Origin: Streptomyces sp. CB01201
GTDB lineage: Bacteria; Actinomycetota; Actinomycetes; Streptomycetales; Streptomycetaceae
Assembly: GCF_002803085.1 (NCBI RefSeq)
Contig: NZ_NNBJ01000023.1
Location: 50,251 to 114,250, forward strand
Direction of reading: 5' to 3'
Length of the DNA stretch: 64,000 nt
Shown here: in pieces, positions 8,082 through 15,168 of the stretch
Layout of the letters: the number at the start of each line of letters is the position of its first letter
Numbering within the stretch: the first letter of the stretch is position 1
Program-made: the position numbers and the translations under genes
Notes under the pieces: generated by a model
What the model was told of the DNA's origin: nothing
What the model saw: the letters and a program-made list of their open reading frames with translations, nothing else
The model's database searches: none

Positions 8082-8237
8082 CCCTACGCGCAAGGATGTT
8101 GAGCTCGTTCGGGGTGCCTCGACAGGGGCCCGCGTGACGTCGTTTCTGTGCGGCGGGCATCGGTCCGGGAGCATCGGTTTGGCCCGGTGCCCGCCGGTAG
8201 TCGAGGTGTGGTGCGTGCCCTGCGCTCTCCCGTACTC

Positions 8238-8993
8238 TCAGGCGGATGAGGCCTGTTCGGACGTTGTGGCGCCGGCCGGGGCGAGTACGAACCACCTCGA
8301 CGGCACCTCGATGCGCAGCCCATCCGCCGTGTGTTCCGTGGTGATGAGGGGGAGGGTGCCCTCGGCCAGTACATCGAGACCGGCGTTCGTGAGCAGCTCC
8401 ACCAGGCCGGTGTCGGAGACCTCGCCCGGCGCGATGCCGTGTGCGAAGACCGGGCGGAGCTTCGGCGGCGGGCCCTGCGGATTCCGGGCCAGATCCGTCA
8501 GCACGCGCTTCGCGCCTTCGGCGAGTTCCACCACGAAGGCCCGGCCCCGTTCGCCGAGGAGCTTGGCCACGGCGTCGGCGACCGGCTGGCGGTCGGCCGG
8601 GTCGCACTGGTGCAGGACGCCGCGCACGTACACGTTGGAGTCGCCGAGCCGGGCGTGGAGATCGCGGACGGGACGAGCGTCGGTGGCGTCCAGCTGCTCG
8701 AACCGGGCGGTACCGTCCGGGTCCTGGCTGCGGGCGCGCTCGACCGCGGTGTGTGAGAGGTCGACCCCGATGACGTCCGGATAGTGGGCCGCGAGGTACC
8801 TGGTCTGGGTGCCATTGCCGCAGCCGAGGTCCACCAGGGGCAGTTCGGGGTGTTCGATCCGGGCCGCAAAGTGGGCCAGATGGCGGGCAGAGGTGAGGGC
8901 CGGTTCCGCGTCCCAGAGCACCGCGCCCGTCGTGTCCGGCGCTTCGCGCCAGAAGCCTTCCCAGGCGTTCCGGTACTTGCTCGTCACGCTCAT
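8238..8993 (-). CDS. Class I SAM-dependent methyltransferase
   Basis: Starting at the ATG at 8993 (MSVTSKYRNAWEGFWREAPD), preceded by AGGAG, the protein has 251 residues. The SAM-binding motif VDLGCGNGTQTRYLA lies near residue 55-70, with the acidic strand-2 residue in DVIGVDLS and a motif near FEQLDATD. The N-terminus (YRNAWEGFWRE) is typical of small-molecule methyltransferases that begin with a substrate lid. The C-terminal half (PGEVSDTGLVELLTNAGLDV) fits this fold. The gene stands alone between convergent and divergent neighbours, so the substrate cannot be inferred. Confidence 0.88.
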   Translation of the reverse strand: MSVTSKYRNAWEGFWREAPDTTGAVLWDAEPALTSARHLAHFAARIEHPELPLVDLGCGNGTQTRYLAAHYPDVIGVDLSHTAVERARSQDPDGTARFEQLDATDARPVRDLHARLGDSNVYVRGVLHQCDPADRQPVADAVAKLLGERGRAFVVELAEGAKRVLTDLARNPQGPPPKLRPVFAHGIAPGEVSDTGLVELLTNAGLDVLAEGTLPLITTEHTADGLRIEVPSRWFVLAPAGATTSEQASSA

Positions 8994-9330
8994 GATCGAC
9001 TCCTCAGGCAGCACACAGTGTCATGCTCGGTGTACCGTCCGTACGCATCCCGTACAAGCACCCTCCGCATACCTTCACGCCGCGTTCGAGCAGCGGGGCC
9101 GTGATAAGGACCGTGATGGGGACAGGGGATCAGGTGGGGCGGGGTGACCCATGCGGGGGTGCGCGGGTGGCGACCGGCCGGGTAGAGGAATCGGGATAAG
9201 TGGGTATGGGTGTCAGGGCAGTGGTTCACGGAAGTGAAGCAACCGCGCTTCGGCGACCCGTGACCGATGACCCGAGAACGAAAACGCGAGAACGAAAACC
9301 CGAGAACGAAGACCTGGGAGCGATGTATCC
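8994..9330. other. 337-bp divergent intergenic region
   Basis: This is the promoter region for the methyltransferase (minus) and the ferritin-like gene (plus). The only structure I see is the 3 x 14-bp tandem repeat at 9273-9314 immediately upstream of the ferritin-like gene. No convincing extra gene is present. Confidence 0.5.
9273..9314 (+). repeat. Three tandem 14-bp purine-rich repeats in a gene leader
   Basis: Three consecutive units of CGAGAACGAAAACG type (the last two vary at one or two positions) end 16 bases before the start codon of the ferritin-like gene. On the sense strand the run is adenine/purine rich, unlike the surrounding sequence, so it probably lies in the 5' leader and would keep it unstructured. 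It may also be a site for a repeated DNA- or RNA-binding protein. Confidence 0.7.
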
Positions 9331-9876
9331 ATGGCCGAATTCCTGACCGACATCAAGACGATCCGGGACCGGGCGCGTCAGCAGATCGACCAGGGACCGG
9401 TGACCGATGCCTATGGCGCCGACCTCGAACGCGTGCTGCTCGTACTCAACGAGGCGCTCGCCACGGAGATCGTCTGCACGCTTCGGTACAAGCGGCACTA
9501 CTACACGGCCTCGGGGCTGTACTCGGAGCCGGTCGCCGCGGAGTTCCTTGAGCACGCGCAGGAGGAGCAGCAGCACGCGGACAAGCTCGCGGAGCGCATC
9601 GTGCAGCTGGGCGGTGAGCCCGACTTCAACCCGGACACACTCACCTCGCGTTCCCACGCCGAGTACGACGCCAGCACCGACCTGATCGAGATGATCAAGG
9701 AGGACCTGGTCGCCGAGCGTGTCGCCGTGGCGTCGTACACCGAGATCGTTCAGTGGCTCGGCAACGGGGACGTGACCACCCGTCGGGTCTTCGAGGAGTT
9801 GCTGGCGCAGGAGGAGGAGCACGCGGACGACCTGCGCGGTCTCCTGGAGCGCATCCCGGGCGAGCGCCGCTCCTGA
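9331..9876 (+). CDS. Ferritin-like (bacterioferritin-type) protein
   Basis: The 181-residue protein is a four-helix ferritin-like domain. It has the paired metal-ligand motifs of the superfamily: a glutamate in NEALATEIVCTLRYKRHY, EHAQEEQQHADKL (ExxH type), a glutamate in EDLVAERVAVASYTEI and EEEHADDLRGLLE. Length and pattern fit bacterioferritin-like proteins that bind a diiron centre for iron storage or peroxide removal; I cannot tell whether it assembles into a 24-mer or binds haem. The start has GGGAGCG upstream. Its leader holds an unusual A-rich triple repeat. No bacterioferritin-associated ferredoxin lies beside it. Confidence 0.88.
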   Translation: MAEFLTDIKTIRDRARQQIDQGPVTDAYGADLERVLLVLNEALATEIVCTLRYKRHYYTASGLYSEPVAAEFLEHAQEEQQHADKLAERIVQLGGEPDFNPDTLTSRSHAEYDASTDLIEMIKEDLVAERVAVASYTEIVQWLGNGDVTTRRVFEELLAQEEEHADDLRGLLERIPGERRS

Positions 9877-10027
9877 TCGCGGGCATTGCGGGCGGGCGGT
9901 CCCGTCGTCGTGGCCCGGGGCGCCGAGGGCACGGCGGGGGCCCGCCCGCGGGCCCGCTGGCACAGCGCGCCACGGTGGGCTCGACCGGGGCGCGGATGGT
10001 GCGGCCGGGACGGGGCAGGTGCTGAGT

Positions 10028-11005
10028 ATGGGCGACGATGCCGTGACACGGCGACACGATGGGCCGGGCACGGACTACCGCTGCGCATTCGTCCTGGGTG
10101 GAGGCGGGGCGCTCGGCGCCTACGAGGTCGGGATGCTCAAGGCACTGATCGAGGCCGGTATCCGCCCGGACCTGGTGGTCGGAACGTCCGTGGGCGCGAT
10201 CAACGGAGCGGCGATCGCGGCCGAACCGACAGCCCGGGCCGTGGCGGAGCTGGGCGAACTGTGGGGGAGCCTGGGCCGCTCGGGCGTGTTCTCCGGATCG
10301 GTCCTCCAGCGCCTCCGGCTCGCCGCCCGCAACCGGACCCACGTCTACTCCTCCGCACCACTGCGCGAACTCCTGGAGACCTGGCTGCCGGCGAGGCGTA
10401 TCGAGGACCTTGCCGTGCCCTTCCAGTGCGTTGCGGCGAGCATCGAGAGCGCCGCCGAGCACTGGTTCACCCAGGGGCCCCTGATCCCTGCGGTCATGGC
10501 CTCGTGCGCGGTCCCCGGGCTGCTGCCGCCGCTCGAAGTCGACGGCGAGCACTTCTTCGACGGCGGTCTGATCAACAGCATCCCCGTGGGCCGCGCGGTC
10601 GCCGCCGGCGCCCGCACCGTGTATGTGCTACAGGTCGGACGCGTCGAACGGCCTCTGCAAGTTCCCCGGGCGCCCTGGGAGGTGGCAGCCGTGGCCTTTG
10701 AGATCGCACGCCGCCACCGATTCACCCGAGACATGACCGACCTGCCCGAGGGCGTCGAGGTGCATCTGCTGCCCACGGGAGCGGCTTCCGGCAAGGGAGA
10801 GGACATCGCGGGCCGCAAGTTCCGGCACCGCGACTTCGGCCTTTCCGGGCGGCGGATGGAGATGGCCTACGAGGCGTCGGCCGCCTATCTGGAAGCAGCG
10901 GGGAAGCCTCGCAAGGACGAGGCCCGTACCGACAAGACCCGCACGGACAAGACCCGCACGGACGAGGCCCGCACCGACCAGGCCCGCACGGACGAAACGC
11001 CATGA
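10028..11005 (+). CDS. Patatin-like phospholipase with a charged repeat tail
   Basis: The protein shows the patatin signature in order: oxyanion glycines GGGGALGAYEVG, nucleophile elbow GTSVG, and the catalytic aspartate in FFDGGLINSIPVG. The fold uses a Ser-Asp dyad to hydrolyse acyl esters of lipids. An earlier GTG (10019) is also possible; ATG 10028 is kept as the simpler start. The last 25 or so residues are a hydrophilic repeat of the type DKTRT/DEART encoded by five 15-bp units, likely disordered. The stop overlaps the start of the acyltransferase gene (ATGA), so hydrolase and acyltransferase are coupled, which suggests lipid remodelling by release and re-acylation. Confidence 0.92.
   Translation: MGDDAVTRRHDGPGTDYRCAFVLGGGGALGAYEVGMLKALIEAGIRPDLVVGTSVGAINGAAIAAEPTARAVAELGELWGSLGRSGVFSGSVLQRLRLAARNRTHVYSSAPLRELLETWLPARRIEDLAVPFQCVAASIESAAEHWFTQGPLIPAVMASCAVPGLLPPLEVDGEHFFDGGLINSIPVGRAVAAGARTVYVLQVGRVERPLQVPRAPWEVAAVAFEIARRHRFTRDMTDLPEGVEVHLLPTGAASGKGEDIAGRKFRHRDFGLSGRRMEMAYEASAAYLEAAGKPRKDEARTDKTRTDKTRTDEARTDQARTDETP
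10916..10990 (+). repeat. Five in-frame 15-bp tandem repeats at the patatin C-terminus
   Basis: Units of the form GACAAGACCCGCACG repeat five times with changes that swap Lys/Glu/Gln and Thr/Ala, giving DEART, DKTRT, DKTRT, DEART, DQART. A sixth unit is truncated by the stop region. Because the unit is a multiple of three, copy-number changes keep the frame and would only lengthen or shorten the tail. Confidence 0.85.
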
Positions 11006-12063
11006 GCCGTGCGGTCGGAGCGCGTGACGTGGCCAGACGATGCGTCACCGTGCCGCTGCTCGTCGCCCTGATTCCCGTCGCCGCGGTCCTGCTCCTCCTG
11101 ACGGTGGTCCTCGCCCCGCTGACGCTGCTCGCCGGACGGTCCGGACGGCGCTGGCAGCCGCAACGCCTGGCCCTCTACCTCCTCGTGTACCTCGTCGCCG
11201 ACCTTGCCGGGGTGCTCGCAGCGGGGGTCGCGCGGCTGCGCTGCCTGGATGGCGGCCGAGCCGCCGAGGAGCGTCTGGTGACGCTCACCTACCAGGTGCT
11301 GGCACGGCTGCTCGACTTCCTGGTCACATGCTCGGGGCGGATCTTCTCGGTGCGCGTGCAGGTCGACCCGCCGATCCCGGCGCGGACGGACCGGCCGCGC
11401 GACGGCATCGTGGTTTTCGCCCGCCATGCGGGCCCCGGGGACTCGATCCTGTTGGTGCACGGCCTCCTCTGCGGCGCGGGACTGCGTCCCCAGGTCGTCC
11501 TCAAGCAGTTCCTGCGCTGGGACCCGTGTCTCGACATCGTGCTCAGCCGCCTTCCGCACTGCTTCGTTCCGCACCGGGCCGAGACCGGATCCGAAACCTC
11601 GGACGCCATCGGCGCGTTGGCGGCCGCCCTGCACCCGGGGGAGGCGCTGGTGGTGTTCCCCGAGGGCGGCAACTTCACCGAGCGGCGCAGGCGGCGGGCC
11701 ATCGGCTGGCTCAAACGCACCGGCCAGGCCGGACGTGCGGCTCGCGCCCGCCGCCAGCACCACGTGCTGCCGCCCAGGATGGAGGGCTCGCTCGCGGCCC
11801 TCTCCGGGGCGGCCGACGCCGGCGCGGAGGTCGTCTTCGTCGCGCACACCGGCCTCGACCAGATCGACTCACCGTCCCGACTGCTGCCGTCGATCCCCCT
11901 GCGCACGCCAGTACGCGCCACATGGTGGAGGGTGCCGGACCGCGCCATACCGACCGGACGAGAGGCCCGCGAGTCCTGGCTGACCGACCAGTGGTCGCGC
12001 GTGGACGCCTGGATCGCCCAGGAGTGGAGCGGCCCGGCCCCGACGCCACCCGCCGCGCCCTAG
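11002..12063 (+). CDS. PlsC-type 1-acyl-glycerophosphate acyltransferase family membrane protein
   Basis: The 353-residue protein has two to three N-terminal hydrophobic segments (VTVPLLVALIPVAAVLLLLT and LALYLLVYLVADLAGVLAAG). It then shows acyltransferase motifs: the HX4D-type catalytic RHAGPGD, a substrate-binding FVPHRAE, and the FPEGGNFT box. The family transfers fatty acyl chains to lysophosphatidate or related acceptors at the inner membrane. Its start overlaps the patatin stop by four bases, so it is co-translated with a lipase that could supply lysophospholipid or free fatty acid. The motif spacing (H-A-G-P-G-D) differs slightly from the canonical NHxxxxD, so substrate may differ from PlsC itself. 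Confidence 0.88.
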   Translation: MSRAVGARDVARRCVTVPLLVALIPVAAVLLLLTVVLAPLTLLAGRSGRRWQPQRLALYLLVYLVADLAGVLAAGVARLRCLDGGRAAEERLVTLTYQVLARLLDFLVTCSGRIFSVRVQVDPPIPARTDRPRDGIVVFARHAGPGDSILLVHGLLCGAGLRPQVVLKQFLRWDPCLDIVLSRLPHCFVPHRAETGSETSDAIGALAAALHPGEALVVFPEGGNFTERRRRRAIGWLKRTGQAGRAARARRQHHVLPPRMEGSLAALSGAADAGAEVVFVAHTGLDQIDSPSRLLPSIPLRTPVRATWWRVPDRAIPTGREARESWLTDQWSRVDAWIAQEWSGPAPTPPAAP

Positions 12064-12104
12064 GCGCCGGAGACATCGCTGTTCCAGGCGGGTGGGTGTG
12101 CGCT

Positions 12105-12154
12105 CCCCGGCCTCCCCTCGGGCCGCTTGAAGGGTGGCCCGAGGAAGGCCGGGG
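12105..12154. terminator. Long hairpin between convergent genes
   Basis: CCCCGGCCT...CCTCGGGCC pairs with GGCCCGAGG...AGGCCGGGG around an 11-base loop, interrupted by one short internal mismatch. It lies between the stop of the acyltransferase gene and the stop of the NlpC/P60 gene and would terminate both transcripts. Confidence 0.85.
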
Positions 12155-12179
12155 TCGGAAGGGGTTGGGTAACGCCGGG

Positions 12180-13208
12180 TCAGATGCGCCGGGCTCCGTA
12201 GAAGCTCCCCAGATAGCTCATCTTCTCGTAGCGGACCGACGCACCGGGCTTTGGTGCGTGAAGCACCATGCCGTCGCCGGCGTAGAACCCGACATGCTGG
12301 AGGTTGTTGAAGAAGACCAGGTCACCGGGGGCCAGCTGGCTGAAGCTGACCGGGCTGCCCTCATTGATCTGGGTGTAGGTGACGCGGGATATGTGGACGT
12401 TCACCTGGCGGAAGCCCCACTGGGTCAGGCCCGAGCAGTCATAGGAGTCGGGGCCCTCGTGGCCGGACTGGTACGGCTTGCCTATCTGGGTGGCGGCTGC
12501 CTGCATCGCGGCGTAGCCACGCCCGGAAGCAGGCTTCTCCCGGCCCAGGTTGACGCGCTCGCCGGCACTGCGGCTGGCCCGCGTCTCCTCCTGCTTCAGC
12601 TCGGTGCGCTCGGCGGCGGTGAGGGTGTTGAGGAGCTTCTGGGCCTCGGCGAGCTTGCCCTGGTACGCCTTCTTGCGTTCACCGACCGTCTTGCGGACGT
12701 CGGCGAGTTCAGCGACCTTGCGGCCCGCCTCGACCCGCTTCTGCGCCAGCGCCCGCTGCTTCGACTGGACGGTTTGCAGCGCCTCTGCCTGCCGACCGCC
12801 CAGCTGGTCCATCGCGGACGCCTTGTCGAGATAGGTGTCCGGGTCGGCGGAGAGGAAGAGGGCGACGGCCGGGTCGATGCCGCCCGAGCGGTACTGGGCA
12901 CTGGCGAGTGAACCGATGCCGGCGCGCAGGGCGTTGAGATCGGCCTGTCGGCGGGCCGCCTCCTCTTGCAGCGACGTCACTTCCTTCTGGAGGGCGGCCT
13001 GGTTCTCGTTGGCCCCGTTGTATTCGTCGGTCGCCTTTTCCGCTTGGTGGTAGAGCTCGTCGACCTTCGACTTCACCTCGTCCTTGCTCGGCTTGGCGGG
13101 CGCGGCCTCGGCGGCCTGAGAGCTGAGCGCCACGGCTGCTGCGGCAGTCGCCGTGAGGACGGTGACTCGGGCACGGCCCGCTTGTCTGGGACGGCGATGG
13201 GACCCCAT
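12180..13208 (-). CDS. Secreted NlpC/P60 peptidoglycan endopeptidase with coiled-coil
   Basis: The ATG at 13208 follows a GGAG site, giving 342 residues. A twin-arginine-like basic start (GSHRRPRQAGRAR) and hydrophobic core end at about residue 37 (SQAAEAAP). Residues 40-215 form a long coiled-coil (repeated QAALQKEVTSLQEEAARRQA-type heptads). The C-terminal NlpC/P60 domain has the catalytic cysteine in YDCSGLTQWGF, the histidine in LQHVGFYAGDGMVLHAPKPG and the GDLVFF motif. The family cleaves the D-Glu-to-diamino-acid bond in wall peptides. The coiled-coil resembles RipA/PcsB-type regulators that keep the enzyme inactive until recruited to division sites. The gene has a long leader with inverted repeats and stands alone. 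Confidence 0.93.
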   Translation of the reverse strand: MGSHRRPRQAGRARVTVLTATAAAAVALSSQAAEAAPAKPSKDEVKSKVDELYHQAEKATDEYNGANENQAALQKEVTSLQEEAARRQADLNALRAGIGSLASAQYRSGGIDPAVALFLSADPDTYLDKASAMDQLGGRQAEALQTVQSKQRALAQKRVEAGRKVAELADVRKTVGERKKAYQGKLAEAQKLLNTLTAAERTELKQEETRASRSAGERVNLGREKPASGRGYAAMQAAATQIGKPYQSGHEGPDSYDCSGLTQWGFRQVNVHISRVTYTQINEGSPVSFSQLAPGDLVFFNNLQHVGFYAGDGMVLHAPKPGASVRYEKMSYLGSFYGARRI

Positions 13209-13588
13209 GGGAGGCAGCTCCTTCTTCCTCAGAGCCGCCGAACTACCCTGCCATGGCGGCTTCTTCGCCGACACCCCGGCTGGGTGACTGGTCGCGCGAA
13301 GGTTTGAGAGATGACCTTAGTGACCAGGTTGTGATTCGCTCAAATTTCCGTGGGCAAAATTTGACCTTCAGGCCGCGGTGCTCGCGCGTGGCACATGGTA
13401 AGTGGCGTTCAGTGACGGTGTGATGCCTCAACGTCGTTGTGGAGAACCGGCGTTGAGGCGCGGTGTTGAGGCACGGCGTTGGGGCACGTTCGGGTGCGGT
13501 CGCGGTTCGTCGGCGCCCGTCGGGAGCTGCCATGGGCAGCATTCTTCGGGCGCCTTGGCCAACGGGCCCTCCGGGCCGTCCGTCCCGT
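13209..13588. other. 380-bp leader/intergenic region upstream of the NlpC/P60 gene
   Basis: The stretch separates the NlpC/P60 start from the stop of the SnoaL-like gene. Near the gene it contains AGCCGCC and GGCGGCT arms that could form a leader hairpin. Farther up lie three 13-bp tandem units (13448-13486) and a complementary GCCTCAACG (13425-13433). Wall hydrolase genes in actinomycetes often carry a c-di-AMP (ydaO) riboswitch; I looked for its conserved core and did not find a convincing match here. Confidence 0.5.
13448..13486. repeat. Three tandem 13-bp repeats with an upstream complementary arm
   Basis: Three consecutive units of CGGCGTTGAGGCG type occur. The first two contain GTTGAGGC, which can pair with GCCTCAAC at 13425-13432. 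Pairing with unit 1 or unit 2 would be mutually exclusive, and the third unit has a changed base (GTTGGGGC) that weakens pairing. The array lies about 240-280 bases upstream of the NlpC/P60 start codon. Confidence 0.7.
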
Positions 13589-13957
13589 TCAGCCCTTGCT
13601 CTCGAAGCCCGCCAGCAGTCCGCGAGGGTCGAAGGTCACCCGGATCCGGGCGATCCTCCCGCCCCGTACCTGCATCCAGTTCGCCGTCGGGGTGGGCGGC
13701 GCAACGCTCGTGTGCAGGTCGAACCAGGTGATTGCTTCATCACCTTCCGCCACTCGCACCTTCACGTCGATCTTCTCCAGCACCTGGCCGAGCCCCTTCA
13801 GCCCGGCCAGGGCCTCCTCCACGCCCGACGCCGTTCCGAGCGTCCCGACAAAGTCGACGTCCTCGGCCAGCAGTCCTCGCAGGCTCTCGAAATCGCCCGC
13901 CTCCCAGGCGGTGAAATAGGTCTCGGCAAGCTCTCGCGCGGTCTTCGTCGTCGTCAT
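13589..13957 (-). CDS. SnoaL-like / NTF2-fold protein
   Basis: At 122 residues, the protein has the shape of a stand-alone SnoaL-like (nuclear transport factor 2) domain: helix RELAETYFTAWEAGDFESLR, then LLAEDVDFVGT, GVEEALAGLKGLGQVLEKID and a beta-rich C-terminus (WFDLHTSVAPP through RVTFDP). The fold serves as polyketide cyclase, isomerase or hydrolase, or as a simple binding domain; the residues do not settle which. It is transcribed divergently from a LysR regulator across a 71-bp space that holds an inverted repeat, so it is the probable target of that regulator. Confidence 0.85.
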   Translation of the reverse strand: MTTTKTARELAETYFTAWEAGDFESLRGLLAEDVDFVGTLGTASGVEEALAGLKGLGQVLEKIDVKVRVAEGDEAITWFDLHTSVAPPTPTANWMQVRGGRIARIRVTFDPRGLLAGFESKG

Positions 13958-14005
13958 GACTCCATTTTCCGGCCCACCTCACCCATCCGTCCAACAGATA
14001 GTCGA

Positions 14006-14018
14006 GATAGCACCTATC
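14006..14018. promoter_or_regulatory. Inverted repeat GATAG-CAC-CTATC, probable LysR site
   Basis: A perfect 5-3-5 dyad, with an additional AGATAG copy nine bases to the left (13996-14001), lies in the short space between the divergent SnoaL-like and LysR genes. LysR regulators normally bind such interrupted dyads next to their own promoter and the target promoter. Confidence 0.6.
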
Positions 14019-14028
14019 ATCACTGGAT

Positions 14029-14904
14029 ATGGAGATGCATCAGTTGCGCTACTTCGCCGCGATCATGGACGAGGGCACCTTCACCGCCGCCGCCCAGCGC
14101 CTGCACACCAGCCAGTCCGGTATCAGCACTCAAGTGGCCAAACTGGAAACGGAGTTGGGGCAGCGACTGCTCGACCGATCAGGCCGTCGCATCCGCCTCA
14201 CCCCGGTCGGCGAAGCCGTGCTCCCTCTTGCGAAGAATGCGCTCGCCGCCGTCGAAGCGATCCAGCACACCGCCGCCGAGTTCGGCGACGCGGTCCGCGG
14301 CCGGGTCCGGCTCGGCATGATCATGGGCTGCGCGATCCCGCCCTTCCTCGACACGGTCGCAGACCTCGGCCGCAGCCACCCCGGGGTCGAACTCAGCCTG
14401 CACGAGGGCCACTCCAGCGAGCTCCAGGCCCAGGTCCTCTCCAGCGCCCTCGACCTGGCCCTGATCGCCTACGCGGGCGACGTCGCCCCGGGCCTTGAGG
14501 TGAGCATCGTCCTCGACGAGCCGATCGCCGCCCTCGTTCCGCCCGGACACCCCCTCGACCGGACGGGGCTGCGTCTCGCCGACCTCGGTGGCGAGAAGAT
14601 CCTCTGCCTGTCTCCGGGCACCGGCATTCGCGCCGCCTACGAGGACTCCTGCCACCGGATCGGCCTCGACGCACGCGTGGACATCGACGCCAGTTCCCCG
14701 GCGACGTTGCTCCGCCTCGCCGAGCGGGGCGCCGGCGTCGTCGTGCTCAGCCCGTCCTCGACACGGGGCACCGGCCTGCGGACCGTCCCGCTCACCGATG
14801 CGGCCACCCACGCCCGGCTGGGGATCATCACTCGCCGAGGCCAGCACTCCCCAGCCGTACAGCTCCTGCGGACCAGGCTCGTCGCCGCACTGCGCGCCGG
14901 CTAG
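14029..14904 (+). CDS. LysR-family transcriptional regulator
   Basis: This 291-residue protein begins with the LysR winged helix (MHQLRYFAAIMDEGTFTAAA, then HTSQSGISTQVAKLE) and continues with a type-2 periplasmic-binding-like effector domain from about residue 90 (VRLGMIMGCAIPPFLDTVAD). No strong ribosome site precedes the ATG, so the mRNA may be leaderless; an internal ATG two codons later is the alternative start. It is divergent from the SnoaL-like gene and followed by a hairpin terminator. The effector is unknown. Confidence 0.92.
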   Translation: MEMHQLRYFAAIMDEGTFTAAAQRLHTSQSGISTQVAKLETELGQRLLDRSGRRIRLTPVGEAVLPLAKNALAAVEAIQHTAAEFGDAVRGRVRLGMIMGCAIPPFLDTVADLGRSHPGVELSLHEGHSSELQAQVLSSALDLALIAYAGDVAPGLEVSIVLDEPIAALVPPGHPLDRTGLRLADLGGEKILCLSPGTGIRAAYEDSCHRIGLDARVDIDASSPATLLRLAERGAGVVVLSPSSTRGTGLRTVPLTDAATHARLGIITRRGQHSPAVQLLRTRLVAALRAG

Positions 14905-14930
14905 ACATGCCCTGCGCCCTATCGCCCTCC

Positions 14931-14960
14931 CGCCCTGCCGCTGCCGAACTCGGCAGGGCG
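14931..14960 (+). terminator. Hairpin after the LysR gene
   Basis: CGCCCTGCCG and CGGCAGGGCG form a 10-bp perfect stem around a 10-base loop, 26 bases after the LysR stop codon. It separates the regulator from the downstream monooxygenase gene, so the two are probably independent transcripts. Confidence 0.8.
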
Positions 14961-15168
14961 GCGCCGCACCTGGCGCGTGCTCGGCCTCATCCTGCGGATA
15001 CCGCCAGGGCCGGGTCGGCGCACTGCGGGCACTGCTACCGTGTGTCCAGAATCAATGGAACGCGCGAAAAATCGCTCCTGAATGGTGTTTCTGAGCGGCG
15101 CCCCACGGTGTCAGTTCCCTTCCCGGAACCCAGTGCTTCCTTCGTGACCACAACGAAGGCAGAAGACT

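Noticed and set aside
12966..13307. Plus-strand frame over the start of the NlpC/P60 gene
   Set aside because: Shadow frame with no ribosome site or familiar domain.
13209..13420. Possible c-di-AMP (ydaO) riboswitch ahead of the NlpC/P60 gene
   Set aside because: Expected from family knowledge, but the conserved core elements could not be found in the leader; only ordinary hairpins are present.
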